Positions 7,934 through 16,449 of a stretch of DNA of 36,988 bases are shown in pieces (the first letter of the stretch is position 1; the number at the start of each line of letters is the position of its first letter). The DNA lies in the NCBI GenBank assembly GCA_028287115.1, contig JAQBQF010000295.1, positions 1 through 36,988 of the forward strand, read 5' to 3'. The notes below the pieces were generated by a model, which saw only the letters and a list, made by a program, of their open reading frames with translations, made no database searches and was not told the origin of the DNA. Source of the stretch: Myxococcales bacterium (GTDB lineage Bacteria > Myxococcota_A > Polyangia > Haliangiales > Haliangiaceae). The translations under genes and the position numbers were made by a program.

Positions 7934-8554
7934 ATGCGTCTCTACACGTATGCAGGTTCGCCGAACGGGTACAAGGTCGAGCTGCTGCTCGCGCTCCTCG
8001 GCCGCGCGTACGAACGAGTCGAGGTCCCGATCTTCGACGGCGCGTCGCGCACGCCGGAGTTCTTGCAGAAGAATCCTGCCGGTCGAATTCCGGTACTCGA
8101 GCTCGACGACAGCACGTTCCTGCCGGAGTCGAATGCGATCCTCTGGCATCTCGCACGCGGTAGCGCGTACATGCCGCGATCCCTCGCCGACCAGGATCGC
8201 GCTCTCGCGTGGCTGATGTTCGAGCAGTCAGAGATCGAGCCGGTGATCGGTAGCGCGCGGTTCTGGATCCTCACCGGCCGCGATCGCACGCGCCGCGACG
8301 AGACCGAGCGCCGGGTCGCGTGGGGCAAGCAGAGCCTCGCTGTTCTGGCAGGCGTGCTGAGCGCCCGTAAGTTCCTCGTCGGAGATCAGCCATCGGTCGC
8401 GGACCTCGCGGTCTACGCATACACGCACGTCGCGCCGGAGATCGCGCTCGCGCTGCCGGAGCCAGTCGCCGCGTGGTGCGCGCGCATCGCCGGTCTACCC
8501 GGGTACGTGGGCCGCGTGTTCGAGTACGACGCGAAGGCGCGATCCGAGACTTAG
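7934..8554 (+). CDS. Glutathione S-transferase family protein
   Basis: A 206-residue protein with the two-domain GST layout. The N-terminal thioredoxin-like domain begins MRLYTYAGSPNGYKVELLLA; Ser9 is in the position of the catalytic Ser/Tyr. The glutathione-binding features follow: the cis-proline segment NPAGRIPVLEL (47-57) and the PESNAIL segment (64-70) with the conserved Glu-Ser pair. The all-helical C-terminal domain includes FLVGDQPSVADLAVYAY, the usual N-capping box. It is cytosolic; the substrate cannot be told. ATG 7934 is chosen because it starts the first beta strand and has a TAnnnT box six bases upstream. Confidence 0.9.
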   Translation: MRLYTYAGSPNGYKVELLLALLGRAYERVEVPIFDGASRTPEFLQKNPAGRIPVLELDDSTFLPESNAILWHLARGSAYMPRSLADQDRALAWLMFEQSEIEPVIGSARFWILTGRDRTRRDETERRVAWGKQSLAVLAGVLSARKFLVGDQPSVADLAVYAYTHVAPEIALALPEPVAAWCARIAGLPGYVGRVFEYDAKARSET

Positions 8555-8559
8555 ACGGT

Positions 8560-8575
8560 GATCCTCTTCAGGATC
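8560..8575 (+). terminator. Stem-loop after the GST gene
   Basis: GATCCT-CTTC-AGGATC, a perfect 6-bp stem with a 4-base loop, starts six bases after the GST stop codon. No T-run. Confidence 0.4.
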
Positions 8576-8620
8576 GGGCTCTACGAACGGCTGATCGGTA
8601 CGTTCACCACGCGATCGAGC

Positions 8621-8626
8621 TAAGGT
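8621..8626 (+). promoter_or_regulatory. -10-like TAAGGT, 7 bases before GTG 8634
   Basis: TAAGGT, then GATCCCC, then GTG. This spacing favours GTG 8634 over the in-frame GTG at 8625, which overlaps the hexamer itself. Confidence 0.5.
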
Positions 8627-8633
8627 GATCCCC

Positions 8634-9560
8634 GTGATCACGAACGCGGCCTTCGACGAGCTCGTCGCACCGCTGCGCGGCGAGCTGCACGCGCACTGCT
8701 ACCGGATGCTCGGATCGATCCATGACGCCGACGACGCACTTCAAGACGCGCTGCTCGATGCCTGGCGCGGCTTCGCCACGCTCGAGAATCGCAGCTCGTT
8801 CCGCGCGTGGCTGTACAAGATCGCGACCCACGCGTCGCTCGCGGTGATCGCCAAGCGCCCGAAGCGGATCTCGACGAGCGACTACGGTCCTGCCGCGACC
8901 GGAACCGACCTCGCCGCGTCATTACTCGAACCGCTTTGGATCGAGCCGTATCCCGATGATCCGCAGATGCAGTACGAGCAGCGCGAGAGCATCGAGCTCG
9001 CCTTCATCGCGGCGCTGCAGTTTCTCCCTGCGACCCAGCGCGCCGTGCTCCTCCTGCGCGACGTTCTCGGATTTTCCGCCGAAGAGACCGCACGACTGCT
9101 CGAGACCACCGTCGCTTCGATCACGAGCGCGCTGCAACGCGGACGCGCGCAAGTCGCAGATCGCATTCCAGCTCGCTCGCAACAAGCAACGCTTCGCGAG
9201 CTCGGCGAGCCGGCGGAGCGCGCGCTCGTCGCCGCCTACGTCGATGCGTGGGGCCGCGGCGATGTCGACGCGATACTCTCGATGTTGTCGCGCGACGCGA
9301 AGTTCACGATGCCTCCGATCCCGACGTGGTTTGTCGGCCACGAGAGCCTCGCTCGGTTCTTTACCGAGCGCATCTTCGCGACCGGGTGGCGGCTCGTTCC
9401 GATGCGCGCCAACGGCCAGCTCGCGTTCGCGTGCTACCAAGGTCCCGACTTCCGCCTCGGCGCGTTGCAGCTCGTAACCCTGCGAGATCGCGCGATCGTC
9501 GAGCTCACGGGATTTCTGGATCCCGCGATCCATCGCCGATTTCTGCTCGCCGAGCGATGA
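8634..9560 (+). CDS. ECF sigma factor with C-terminal SnoaL-like domain
   Basis: A 308-residue RNA polymerase sigma factor of the TIGR02960 type. Region 2 (about 10-75) includes HCYRMLGSIHDADDALQDAL and the DNA-melting segment FRAWLYKIATHASL. Region 4 (about 124-178) has the helix-turn-helix GFSAEETARLLETTVASI. A SnoaL/NTF2-like domain follows (about 192-300: AYVDAWGRGDVDAILSML, FTMPPIPTWFVGHESLARFF). In related ECF groups this domain replaces a separate anti-sigma factor and controls activity from within; no anti-sigma gene is adjacent here. The stop codon overlaps a possible ATG of the next gene (ATGA, 9557-9560), suggesting co-translation with the GFA protein. The start is GTG 8634; GTG 8625 would add three residues. 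Confidence 0.85.
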   Translation: MITNAAFDELVAPLRGELHAHCYRMLGSIHDADDALQDALLDAWRGFATLENRSSFRAWLYKIATHASLAVIAKRPKRISTSDYGPAATGTDLAASLLEPLWIEPYPDDPQMQYEQRESIELAFIAALQFLPATQRAVLLLRDVLGFSAEETARLLETTVASITSALQRGRAQVADRIPARSQQATLRELGEPAERALVAAYVDAWGRGDVDAILSMLSRDAKFTMPPIPTWFVGHESLARFFTERIFATGWRLVPMRANGQLAFACYQGPDFRLGALQLVTLRDRAIVELTGFLDPAIHRRFLLAER

Positions 9561-9589
9561 GTTTTCGCGGCTCGGGCCCTCTTATCTTT

Positions 9590-10012
9590 ATGAAGAAGAC
9601 CTACACAGGCTCGTGCCACTGCGGTGCCGTCGCGTACCGCGTCGACCTCGATCTCGCAGCGGGCACGTCGCGCTGCAACTGCACGTTCTGCTCGAAGAGC
9701 CGGATCTGGATCGCGATCGCGAAGGCCGACGCGTTCGAGCTCGTGCGCGGCGCCGACGCGCTCACCGATTACCAGCACACGCCACGCGGCAAGCCGGCGC
9801 CGTTCCTCCACTTGACGTTCTGCAAGACGTGCGGTGTCCGCCCGTTCGCGAAAGGTGGCCACCTGCCCGCCCTCGGCAGCGAGTTCTACGCGATCAGCGT
9901 CGCGACGCTCGACGGGCTCACCGACGAGGAGCGCGCGAGTATTCCGATCCAGTACGTCGACGGGCGCAATGACGACTGGCAGCACGCGCCGTCCGAGCAT
10001 CGGCATCTCTGA
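9590..10012 (+). CDS. GFA/CENP-V domain protein
   Basis: A 140-residue zinc-binding protein of the glutathione-dependent formaldehyde-activating (GFA) fold. The cysteine ligands are visible: SCHCGAV near the N-terminus, CNCTFCSKS in the middle, and FCKTCGVRPF, matching the family's two zinc sites. Many members have no proven activity. An alternative start, ATG 9557, overlaps the sigma factor stop by four bases and would add eleven residues; that overlap argues for translational coupling, while the shorter form gives the usual distance to the first cysteine pair. Either way the two genes are probably one operon. Confidence 0.85.
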   Translation: MKKTYTGSCHCGAVAYRVDLDLAAGTSRCNCTFCSKSRIWIAIAKADAFELVRGADALTDYQHTPRGKPAPFLHLTFCKTCGVRPFAKGGHLPALGSEFYAISVATLDGLTDEERASIPIQYVDGRNDDWQHAPSEHRHL

Positions 10013-10071
10013 GTCAGGTCAGCGATGCAGGCCGTGCGGGTCTTCGCGATCACACGCGCTGGCCAGATCGT

Positions 10072-10089
10072 GCCGTGCGGGCCCACGGC
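10072..10089. terminator. Hairpin between convergent genes
   Basis: GCCGTG-CGGGCC-CACGGC, a perfect 6-bp stem with a 6-base loop, sits in the 86-base gap between the GFA gene stop and the htpX stop, ten bases from the latter. Confidence 0.45.
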
Positions 10090-10098
10090 CGATCATGA

Positions 10099-10959
10099 CT
10101 AACCGGCATAGCGGGGTTGCATCGATCCGGCCGCCAACTCCCTCAGTCGTTCGATCCGTTCCTCGATCGGCGGATGGGTCGAGAGATAGCGAGAGAACTC
10201 GCGCGCACCGAACGGGTTCACGATGAACAAGTTGGCAGTGCCCGGCGAGGCGTGTTCCGGGGCGATTCGCTTCGCGGCCTGATCGAGCTTGAGTAGCGCG
10301 CTGATGAGGCCGTCGGGATCGGCCGCGAGCTTGGCGCCGGTCTCGTCGGCCTCGAGCTCACGCGACCGCGAGATCGCGAGTTGGATCAGCGTGGCAGCGA
10401 TCGGCCCCACGATGATCCCGACAAGCCCGGTCAATGGGTTGCGGTCCTCGGATCGACCGCCGAACATCGCGCCGAAGCTGAGCACCTGCGCGATCGTCGT
10501 GATCGCCGATGCGATCACGGCTGCGACCGTCGAGATCAGGATGTCGCGGTTCTTGACGTGCCCGATCTCGTGTGCGAGCACGCCGCGGATCTCGCGCCGA
10601 TCGAGCATCGTCATGAGTCCTTCGGTGACCGCGACGACGGCGTGCTGCGGATTGCGGCCGGTCGCGAACGCATTGGGCTGAGCCTCGGGGATCACGAACA
10701 CACGCGGTTGCGGAATCTTCGCGGCGCGCGCCAGCTCCCCGACGATCTCGTAGAGCTCGGGCGCTTCTTCCTCGCTGACCTCGCGTGCGCGATACGTCGC
10801 CAGCACGATCTTGTCGGAGAAGAAGTAAGCCCCGACGTTCATCACGAGCGCGATCGCGACAAACACCATCAGCGAATCCGGGGCCAGGGTTCCACCGATT
10901 CCGATCAGCAGAGCCGACAGAATGCCGAACAGAAGAATCGTCTTGAGCTGATTCCACAT
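10099..10959 (-). CDS. htpX: HtpX-type M48 membrane metalloprotease
   Basis: A 286-residue inner-membrane protease involved in membrane protein quality control. Two N-terminal transmembrane helices (about 6-22 and 29-46) come first, then a cytosolic part with the zinc motif HEIGH (130-134), two more hydrophobic segments (about 143-165 and 178-196), and ELEAD (201-205) supplying the third zinc-ligand glutamate. NAFATGRNPQHAVVAVTEGL is a family signature, and STHPPIEERIERL is typical of the C-terminus. Length is normal. ATG 10959 gives the standard N-terminus; a TACGTT box lies nine bases upstream. Confidence 0.95.
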   Translation of the reverse strand: MWNQLKTILLFGILSALLIGIGGTLAPDSLMVFVAIALVMNVGAYFFSDKIVLATYRAREVSEEEAPELYEIVGELARAAKIPQPRVFVIPEAQPNAFATGRNPQHAVVAVTEGLMTMLDRREIRGVLAHEIGHVKNRDILISTVAAVIASAITTIAQVLSFGAMFGGRSEDRNPLTGLVGIIVGPIAATLIQLAISRSRELEADETGAKLAADPDGLISALLKLDQAAKRIAPEHASPGTANLFIVNPFGAREFSRYLSTHPPIEERIERLRELAAGSMQPRYAG

Positions 10960-10968
10960 GACGTTCGC

Positions 10969-10974
10969 AACGTA
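10969..10974 (-). promoter_or_regulatory. -10-like TACGTT, 9 bases before htpX ATG
   Basis: TACGTT then nine bases then ATG 10959. The message would have at most a few untranslated bases. No Shine-Dalgarno sequence is present. Confidence 0.4.
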
Positions 10975-11083
10975 GATCCGCGTCTCGCGGCGACAAGGTG
11001 CACGAATGCGGTCATCCCCTTGCGCGTCCAGCACATAGGATTGCTGTCATCGCGAGAAACGGGGTCAGGTGGACGGCCAGCAG

Positions 11084-11116
11084 GCATCCCGCGTCGCCGT
11101 CACGGGCGCGGGATGC
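11084..11116 (-). terminator. Strong stem-loop after DUF2330 gene
   Basis: GCATCCCGCG (11084-11093) and CGCGGGATGC (11107-11116) form a perfect 10-bp stem; the loop contains a further CCG-TCA-CGG stem. It begins nine bases after the stop codon of the DUF2330 gene. No T-run follows, but it is the strongest hairpin seen in the window. Confidence 0.6.
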
Positions 11117-11125
11117 GCGGCGTTG

Positions 11126-12958
11126 CTAAACCGAGGTGCGCAGCGCGCGTCGCCGGTGCACGAGCAGGATCGCGACGCCGACCAAGAGGAGCGCGCCGAG
11201 ACCGCTGCCGCCGAACAAGAGGCCCATCGTCTTGGTCGTCGGCTTGGGCGGCGGTGGTGGCGGAGCCGGTGCCTTCGGCTGTTGCTTCTTGTAACCGATC
11301 TCCCACAGGTCGCGGTTGATCACGCTCGCGAGGTCGAGCTTGCCGCGCGGCGCGAATGCCGTCTTGCCCGCAGCGATCGCGATGCCGCGGCCCCCGTTGG
11401 GCGGACCGCCCCAGACGCCGCGCTGCGGCGCCGAACACTTGATCGCGCCTTGCCACCAGTAGCGGATCGCGTAGCGCGCCTGGAAGTAATTCTGCGCGGA
11501 CGGCACGGCACCGTACTCGATGCCGGACTTACCCCACTGCTCGCGGCCGCCGGTGACAGGCTTGGCCTCGCGGAACCGGAGGTCGTCCTTCATGTCCTTC
11601 TTGCCGTAGCGCGCGTGGAGGCGCGTGAGCACGAAGTTACCCTTGGCGAGCTGGCCGCCGGTGATGTCGGCACCGAGGGTCATCAGATCCGGGTTCGTGA
11701 TGTCCGCGTCGGTGCACGGATCGCAGTGGTAGCGCGGCCTCGCGGTCCAGGCGTACTCGGTGACGACCGCGCCGGGGTTCGCCTCGATCGTCTTGTCGAA
11801 GACCGAGTTGTAGAACTCGCCGAACCGCGACTTGACCGAGGCTTTGACGTCGAAGTTCGTCGGGACGAACACGTTCTTGTAGTTCGCGACCTCGTAGCGC
11901 TTGTCGGCCGACAGGATGTTGACGATCAGATCCTGCTTGCCCGACGAGTTCGCGAGCCCGAGCCGGATCGGAAGGGAGAAGTCTTCGGTGTCGTAGTGAA
12001 ACCGCAGTGGCGACAGCGCGGCGTGGCCATCGATCATCTTCACCTTCTTCGGATCGACCTTCGCGACGAAGAACTTCGAGCCCGACTCGATGTACGGGCG
12101 AAGCAGCGGCTCGGCGCCCTCGGGGATCTTGTACCCGTTGAGCTTGAGCCAGTCCTGGAGGCCGGCTGCTTCGGTCGCAGACAGGATCACGATCTGATAC
12201 TCGGCAACGTCGAACTGCGCCTCGATCTTGACGACGTTGATCTTGATCTCCTTCTGCGACTTGCCGGCCGAGTTGGCGCAGGTGAGCGTGAGCTTCGTGC
12301 TCTCTTGCAACGTGACGCTCGTCGCGGCGCCGTCGTACACGGCTCCGACATTGTGATCGACGTTGCACGACGGATCGGGCCACGGCTGGTTCGAGTAGCG
12401 AAAGCCGAACGTGACCTGGGTCGCGGCGCCCGCGGTAAGCGTCATCGGATTGGCCGTGAACGAGGCGAGCACGGGTGCGATCGCCTTTCGCGGAGGCGCT
12501 GCGTCTTCGTCGTCCATCGATCGTGCGCCGCCGCTCGCGCTCATACTCGGCGCCGGCATTTCCATCTTGCGCGACGACATCTTCATCCTCATCGGGCGCG
12601 GCTCCTCCTCCTCCCTGGGGGGCGGCGGACAGGGATCTTGCTCCCAGTACTCGACGAGCCTCGGCGACCCGAGCGAGTCGAGCCGGTCGAACACCGCCTT
12701 GTCGAGCACCCTGACATCGCTCTCCTTGAGCACGACGGGCACCGGCACGACCATCGCGAAGTCCTCGAGGGGACCGCGATAGTCGTTCTGCATCGCGAGG
12801 ACGGTGCGAGTGCCGTCGCGCATGAGCACGACCTGCGTCGCATCGTTGAACATCTTCTGATTCGAGCCGGCGACATAGAAGCCGCAGAACGCGTGTGCTG
12901 CGATGGTCGTCGCGGCGAGCACGGCTGTGGCCCCCACCAAAGTTCGGATCGCTCTCAT
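11126..12958 (-). CDS. DUF2330 protein with inserted Ig-like segment and C-terminal membrane anchor
   Basis: A 610-residue secreted protein. It has a signal peptide (about 1-24, ending AHA), then DUF2330, beginning CGFYVAGSNQKMFNDATQVV and including DFAMVVPVPVVLKESDV and SPRLVEYWEQDPC. The domain is interrupted at about 114-240 by a Glu/Met-rich, low-complexity stretch and a segment (PVLASFTANPMTLTAGAATQ ... KLTLTCANSAG) that reads like an immunoglobulin-fold domain. DUF2330 then resumes (EAQFDVAEYQIVILSATEA, YKIPEGAEPLLRPYI). The C-terminus is a Pro-rich linker, a hydrophobic helix (GLGALLLVGVAILLV) and HRRRALRTSV, an arrangement like sorting anchors of this phylum but without their cysteine. 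ATG 12958 follows a G-rich ribosome binding site. The function of DUF2330 is unknown. Confidence 0.85.
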   Translation of the reverse strand: MRAIRTLVGATAVLAATTIAAHAFCGFYVAGSNQKMFNDATQVVLMRDGTRTVLAMQNDYRGPLEDFAMVVPVPVVLKESDVRVLDKAVFDRLDSLGSPRLVEYWEQDPCPPPPREEEEPRPMRMKMSSRKMEMPAPSMSASGGARSMDDEDAAPPRKAIAPVLASFTANPMTLTAGAATQVTFGFRYSNQPWPDPSCNVDHNVGAVYDGAATSVTLQESTKLTLTCANSAGKSQKEIKINVVKIEAQFDVAEYQIVILSATEAAGLQDWLKLNGYKIPEGAEPLLRPYIESGSKFFVAKVDPKKVKMIDGHAALSPLRFHYDTEDFSLPIRLGLANSSGKQDLIVNILSADKRYEVANYKNVFVPTNFDVKASVKSRFGEFYNSVFDKTIEANPGAVVTEYAWTARPRYHCDPCTDADITNPDLMTLGADITGGQLAKGNFVLTRLHARYGKKDMKDDLRFREAKPVTGGREQWGKSGIEYGAVPSAQNYFQARYAIRYWWQGAIKCSAPQRGVWGGPPNGGRGIAIAAGKTAFAPRGKLDLASVINRDLWEIGYKKQQPKAPAPPPPPPKPTTKTMGLLFGGSGLGALLLVGVAILLVHRRRALRTSV

Positions 12959-13113
12959 GTCATCCCCCCTGTGCAGACGTTTGGGCTGTAAACGTACCCG
13001 ATCGCCGGTCGATCTACTGTCGTTGGCTCCTCGACACGTCGACAATTTCGACCACCACCCGGCGGCCGCAGGTCGAGCCGGTGTCGATCATCCCGTCCGG
13101 GGATCCCGCTGCG

Positions 13114-14031
13114 TCATAGGAACTGCATCAGCGCGTCGGTCGTGCCCTTGCGATTCTCCTCGAGCACCCAATGGCCGGTGTTCGCGAGTACGACGGTAGT
13201 CACGTCGGCGGCGACCTGTTTCATCTGCATCGCCAACACCTCGCCAAGTGACTTCTCGCCGCCGATCACGAGCACGGGCATCGGTAGCTTGACCTCGGCG
13301 AAACGAGCGAATTGCTTCGCGGTCGCGGGGAACGACGCGAAGTACGCCCAGCCCGCGCGCATCCGGCCGGGGCGTGAGTACGCGACCGTGTAGGCCTTGC
13401 GATCTGCTTCCGGAATCGAACGCGACTTGTCGGCGGCGAAGTCATCCCAGAAATGCTCGAGGTAGATCCGCTCGCGGCCTTTGACGAGCGCTTCCGGGGT
13501 CGGCCCGAGGAACCGGAAGTGCCAGAGGTTCGGGTCGTCATACACGGTTCGCCAATCGCCCACGCCCGGGAGGAACGCATCCATCACGACGAGCTTCCCG
13601 ACTTCCGTCGGAAATTGCGCGGCATATGCGTACGCGACCATCAGGCCGATGTCGTGGCCGACGACGATCGCCCGCTGCACTCCGATCGACTTCGCGAGAC
13701 TGTGAATCCGCATGGCCGCCGTGGTCATGTCGAGTCCGTTCACGGGGATGGCGGAATCGCCGATGCCCGGCAGATCCGGAACGATCACGGTGAACCGCTC
13801 CGCGAGCGCCGGCATGATCGGTCGCCACATCCGCGAGGTCTCGGCATAGCCGTGGAGCAGGATCAGCGCCGGACCTTGCCCGCCGATCGTGTAGTGCAAG
13901 GTCACGCCGTCGATGTCGGCGCTGCGCGAGGTGAACGACACCGGCGCTTGCGCGTTCGCCGGCGAAATGGAACAAGGCGCGAGCACGCCTAGACCGCATG
14001 CGGCGGCTACCAACAAGCTGCGTGTCATCAT
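13114..14031 (-). CDS. Secreted alpha/beta hydrolase, epoxide hydrolase-like
   Basis: A 305-residue alpha/beta hydrolase with a signal peptide (about 1-28, ending NAQA). Visible features are the oxyanion motif LLHGYAETSRMW (59-70), the DLPGIGDS turn (86-93), the nucleophile elbow VGHDIG with Asp127, and the C-terminal ANTGHWVLEE with the catalytic His. An aspartate nucleophile with this layout is typical of epoxide hydrolases and haloalkane or haloacetate dehalogenases; the substrate cannot be decided. The start is ATG 14031 or the adjacent ATG 14028, just behind GAGGA. It lies 155 bases upstream of the DUF2330 gene on the same strand. Confidence 0.85.
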   Translation of the reverse strand: MMTRSLLVAAACGLGVLAPCSISPANAQAPVSFTSRSADIDGVTLHYTIGGQGPALILLHGYAETSRMWRPIMPALAERFTVIVPDLPGIGDSAIPVNGLDMTTAAMRIHSLAKSIGVQRAIVVGHDIGLMVAYAYAAQFPTEVGKLVVMDAFLPGVGDWRTVYDDPNLWHFRFLGPTPEALVKGRERIYLEHFWDDFAADKSRSIPEADRKAYTVAYSRPGRMRAGWAYFASFPATAKQFARFAEVKLPMPVLVIGGEKSLGEVLAMQMKQVAADVTTVVLANTGHWVLEENRKGTTDALMQFL

Positions 14032-14262
14032 TCCTCGGATCTGCGTCAACAACGCTTCATGGTGAACGTCGCCATCGTCGCGACGCTCGGCAACGCCGAG
14101 GGCGCAGATGGAGCAGGTCCTCACCTCAGCGTCGCCATTGCGTGCGAATCGGAGGGCCTGCTTGTCGGCCCTTGGTATCCGCAGAGGCATACGCACGCGA
14201 GCGCCCGTGCGCGCCCACAGACGCCATGCGTGTCCGAACGCGGCACGCCTCCCCATACGTAG

Positions 14263-14268
14263 TACGCT
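14263..14268 (+). promoter_or_regulatory. -10-like TACGCT, 7 bases before ATG 14276
   Basis: TACGCT, then GCGCACC, then ATG. No Shine-Dalgarno sequence. The rest of the 244-base divergent gap also holds a small hairpin, CTCGGC-AAC-GCCGAG, at 14086-14100, of unknown meaning. Confidence 0.5.
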
Positions 14269-14275
14269 GCGCACC

Positions 14276-15535
14276 ATGCGCCGTTGGCTGCTGATCTCGC
14301 TGCTGCTGTGCACAGTCGCGAGCTCGCGCGCGGATGCCGGCGCTCCGATCCGGATCGCGATCGAGTGCGAGGAGACCGGGCGCACCAAAGCGTGTCCCGC
14401 GTTCCTCCTCGGGTTTGTCGACGCCAACAAGGTCCTGTTGAATTCACCGCGCGCGGGCGCCGATGTCGTCGTCTATGCAACTGCGACCGAGGTCGAGCTC
14501 GTCGATCGGTTTCATCTGCGCTTCCTCGGGCACATCCCTGGCGCGCCGCCGGTCATCGAGGTCAACGTCGATCTCGACACGCGCGCGACCGATGACGAGC
14601 AGCGCGCAGCACTCGAGCCCGCCTTCTTGCGCGGGATCGCGATGTTCGTCGCGGCGCGGTACCCGAACGCCGTCACGATCGCGCTGGCGGTGCCGCCGGA
14701 GATCACGGCGACCAAGGCCGAGACCTCGCCCTGGGGCATCGCACTCAGCGTGTCGGCAAATGGCAACTACACCGCGAAATATCGTTCGGCCGGTACCGAG
14801 CTCACGCTGGTCGGCCGCTACATCACGAAACGGTTCCGCGCGCTGACGCTCGAGGCCTTGTCCGGCGGGCTCAACCGCCAGCCGCCGCTGACCCTCGCCG
14901 ACGGGACGCAGGTCTCGCTCGATAGCAATCAGTGGGCGTTTCGCGGTGGTGCCGAGGCGGTCCGCTCGTTCAACGATACGTGGTCCATCGGCGCCGGTGC
15001 CTACACGAGCTTCGAGGATCCGAAGGCGCAATATCGCTACAACTCGCGCGCGCGCATGGCGATCGAGTGGGACATGTTCCCCGCCGATGATCCGCGAGGA
15101 AACCGGCTCGGCGTGTTCTATCACCTCGGCTGGGGCATCGACCGGTACAACATCCGCAACGATCTCGGTGAGACGTTCGCTCAATATCCGCTGCACGGCA
15201 TCGACGCGTTCGGAAGCGTCCGTCACGACAAGATCTCGTACGGCCTCACGCTGTCCACCGACGTACAGCTGAACCATCCGGGAAGGCGCCATCTCCTGAC
15301 GGCCGCCCCGTTCGTGACGATCCAGATCGGCAATCATATCGACGTCAACTTGGCGTTCTCGATCACCCAGCGCCAATTGCCCGCACCCGATCCCAACGCG
15401 ATCGATCCATCGGATTACGCGCAGCTCTCACGGCTGTCGTACGCCGAGCCGCTCGCGATGTCGGGCACCGTCGGCTTCACGATCCACTGGGACCCGACGA
15501 ACGGCGATCGCAACAATCGGATCGAGTCGATCTGA
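14276..15535 (+). CDS. Secreted protein with C-terminal beta-barrel-like region
   Basis: A 419-residue exported protein. The signal peptide (MRRWLLISLLLCTVASSRADA) is followed by an N-terminal domain of about 140 residues (IRIAIECEETGRTKACPAFL) with no match I can name. From about residue 155 the sequence alternates polar and hydrophobic residues in the style of outer-membrane beta strands (GIALSVSANGNYTAKY, ELTLVGRYITKRFRALTLEA, SIGAGAYTSF, NRLGVFYHLGWGIDRYN, SYGLTLSTDVQLNH, MSGTVGFTIHW), resembling DUF481-type barrels. It does not end in the usual terminal aromatic residue but in NRIESI, so an outer-membrane barrel is likely but not certain. The start rests on the signal peptide and on TACGCT seven bases upstream. 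Its stop abuts that of the convergent VOC gene, the two together reading TGATCA. Confidence 0.75.
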   Translation: MRRWLLISLLLCTVASSRADAGAPIRIAIECEETGRTKACPAFLLGFVDANKVLLNSPRAGADVVVYATATEVELVDRFHLRFLGHIPGAPPVIEVNVDLDTRATDDEQRAALEPAFLRGIAMFVAARYPNAVTIALAVPPEITATKAETSPWGIALSVSANGNYTAKYRSAGTELTLVGRYITKRFRALTLEALSGGLNRQPPLTLADGTQVSLDSNQWAFRGGAEAVRSFNDTWSIGAGAYTSFEDPKAQYRYNSRARMAIEWDMFPADDPRGNRLGVFYHLGWGIDRYNIRNDLGETFAQYPLHGIDAFGSVRHDKISYGLTLSTDVQLNHPGRRHLLTAAPFVTIQIGNHIDVNLAFSITQRQLPAPDPNAIDPSDYAQLSRLSYAEPLAMSGTVGFTIHWDPTNGDRNNRIESI

Positions 15536-16321
15536 TCAGGATTTCGGCGGCGTCACGAGTGCGAATGCGGCGCCCTGCGGATCCAAGAGCTGGACGATGC
15601 GCTGGCCACCCGGGACGTCCATCGGTCCGTTGAGGACCTTTGCGCCCTTCGCCTTCGCGCGTGCGAGCGCGGCCTCGAGGTCGCTGGTGGTGACGTAATA
15701 CATCCACGATGGCGGCACCGCGCGCCCGTCTGGTGTCTTCATGTCTTTGGGCATCGTCATCATGCCGCCGAGCTGCGTGCCGTTGCGGCCCCACAACAGG
15801 TACTTGCCCATCGCCCCCATGTCGAACTCGCCGAGGCGTTCCCAGCCGGCGATCGCTTGATAGAACTTGAACGCCGCCTCGTAGTCGGTCGTGTAGAGCT
15901 CGTGCCACGAAAACTCACCGGGCTTGGTGATGTCGTGCGACTGCATCTCGCTCACCGGCGTGAACACGGAGAGGACCGCGCCCTGCGGATCGGCGATCAC
16001 CGCGAACCGGCCGACGGTCGGAACATCTTCGGTGACGTAGACCTTCCCTCCGAGCTGCTTCACCTTCGCGACGGTCTCGTCGACGTTCGCGACCTCGACG
16101 TTTGCCTGCCAGTACGGCGGTGCACCCATCTTCTTCGCCGCATCCGGGAGAAGGGTCACGCCGCCGAGCGGGCCCTGGCTGCCGACCCACATCGTGTAGT
16201 CGTCGCTGCCGAACGGTTGCGTCTTCCAACCGACGACGTCGGAGTAGAACGCGATCGCTGCCTTCGGATCCGAGGTGAGCAGCTCGTACCAAACAAACCG
16301 GCCGGTGTTCGCTTTTGTCAT
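15536..16321 (-). CDS. VOC (glyoxalase/bleomycin resistance fold) protein, two repeats
   Basis: A 261-residue cytosolic protein of two tandem vicinal-oxygen-chelate halves. The first begins GRFVWYELLTSDPKAAIAFY and ends with FAVIADPQGAVLSVF; the second begins GEFSWHELYTTDYEAAFKFY and ends with IVQLLDPQGAAFALV. This is the architecture of many bacterial 'VOC family' proteins with unknown substrates. The start is uncertain: ATG 16321 matches the family N-terminus, while ATG 16333 (four residues more) has GGAG seven bases upstream. Confidence 0.9.
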   Translation of the reverse strand: MTKANTGRFVWYELLTSDPKAAIAFYSDVVGWKTQPFGSDDYTMWVGSQGPLGGVTLLPDAAKKMGAPPYWQANVEVANVDETVAKVKQLGGKVYVTEDVPTVGRFAVIADPQGAVLSVFTPVSEMQSHDITKPGEFSWHELYTTDYEAAFKFYQAIAGWERLGEFDMGAMGKYLLWGRNGTQLGGMMTMPKDMKTPDGRAVPPSWMYYVTTSDLEAALARAKAKGAKVLNGPMDVPGGQRIVQLLDPQGAAFALVTPPKS

Positions 16322-16449
16322 CTCGCGGAGCATCGACGGGCTCCGCGGCACGCGCAAGCGGGAGCGAAATCGTTACTCGTGCAAATCGAGCATCTAGCGG
16401 TCGCGCCGATCGCGATCAACACGTGCCCCGTGCGAGAGGTCCGAGACCG

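Noticed and set aside
11069..12991. Long plus-strand open frame opposite the DUF2330 gene
   Set aside because: Low-complexity Arg/Leu/Val product, antisense to a protein with a signal peptide and known domain.
14059..14262. 67-codon plus-strand frame in the divergent gap before 14276
   Set aside because: No signal peptide, ribosome binding site or TAnnnT box at the right distance; composition does not look like a conserved protein.
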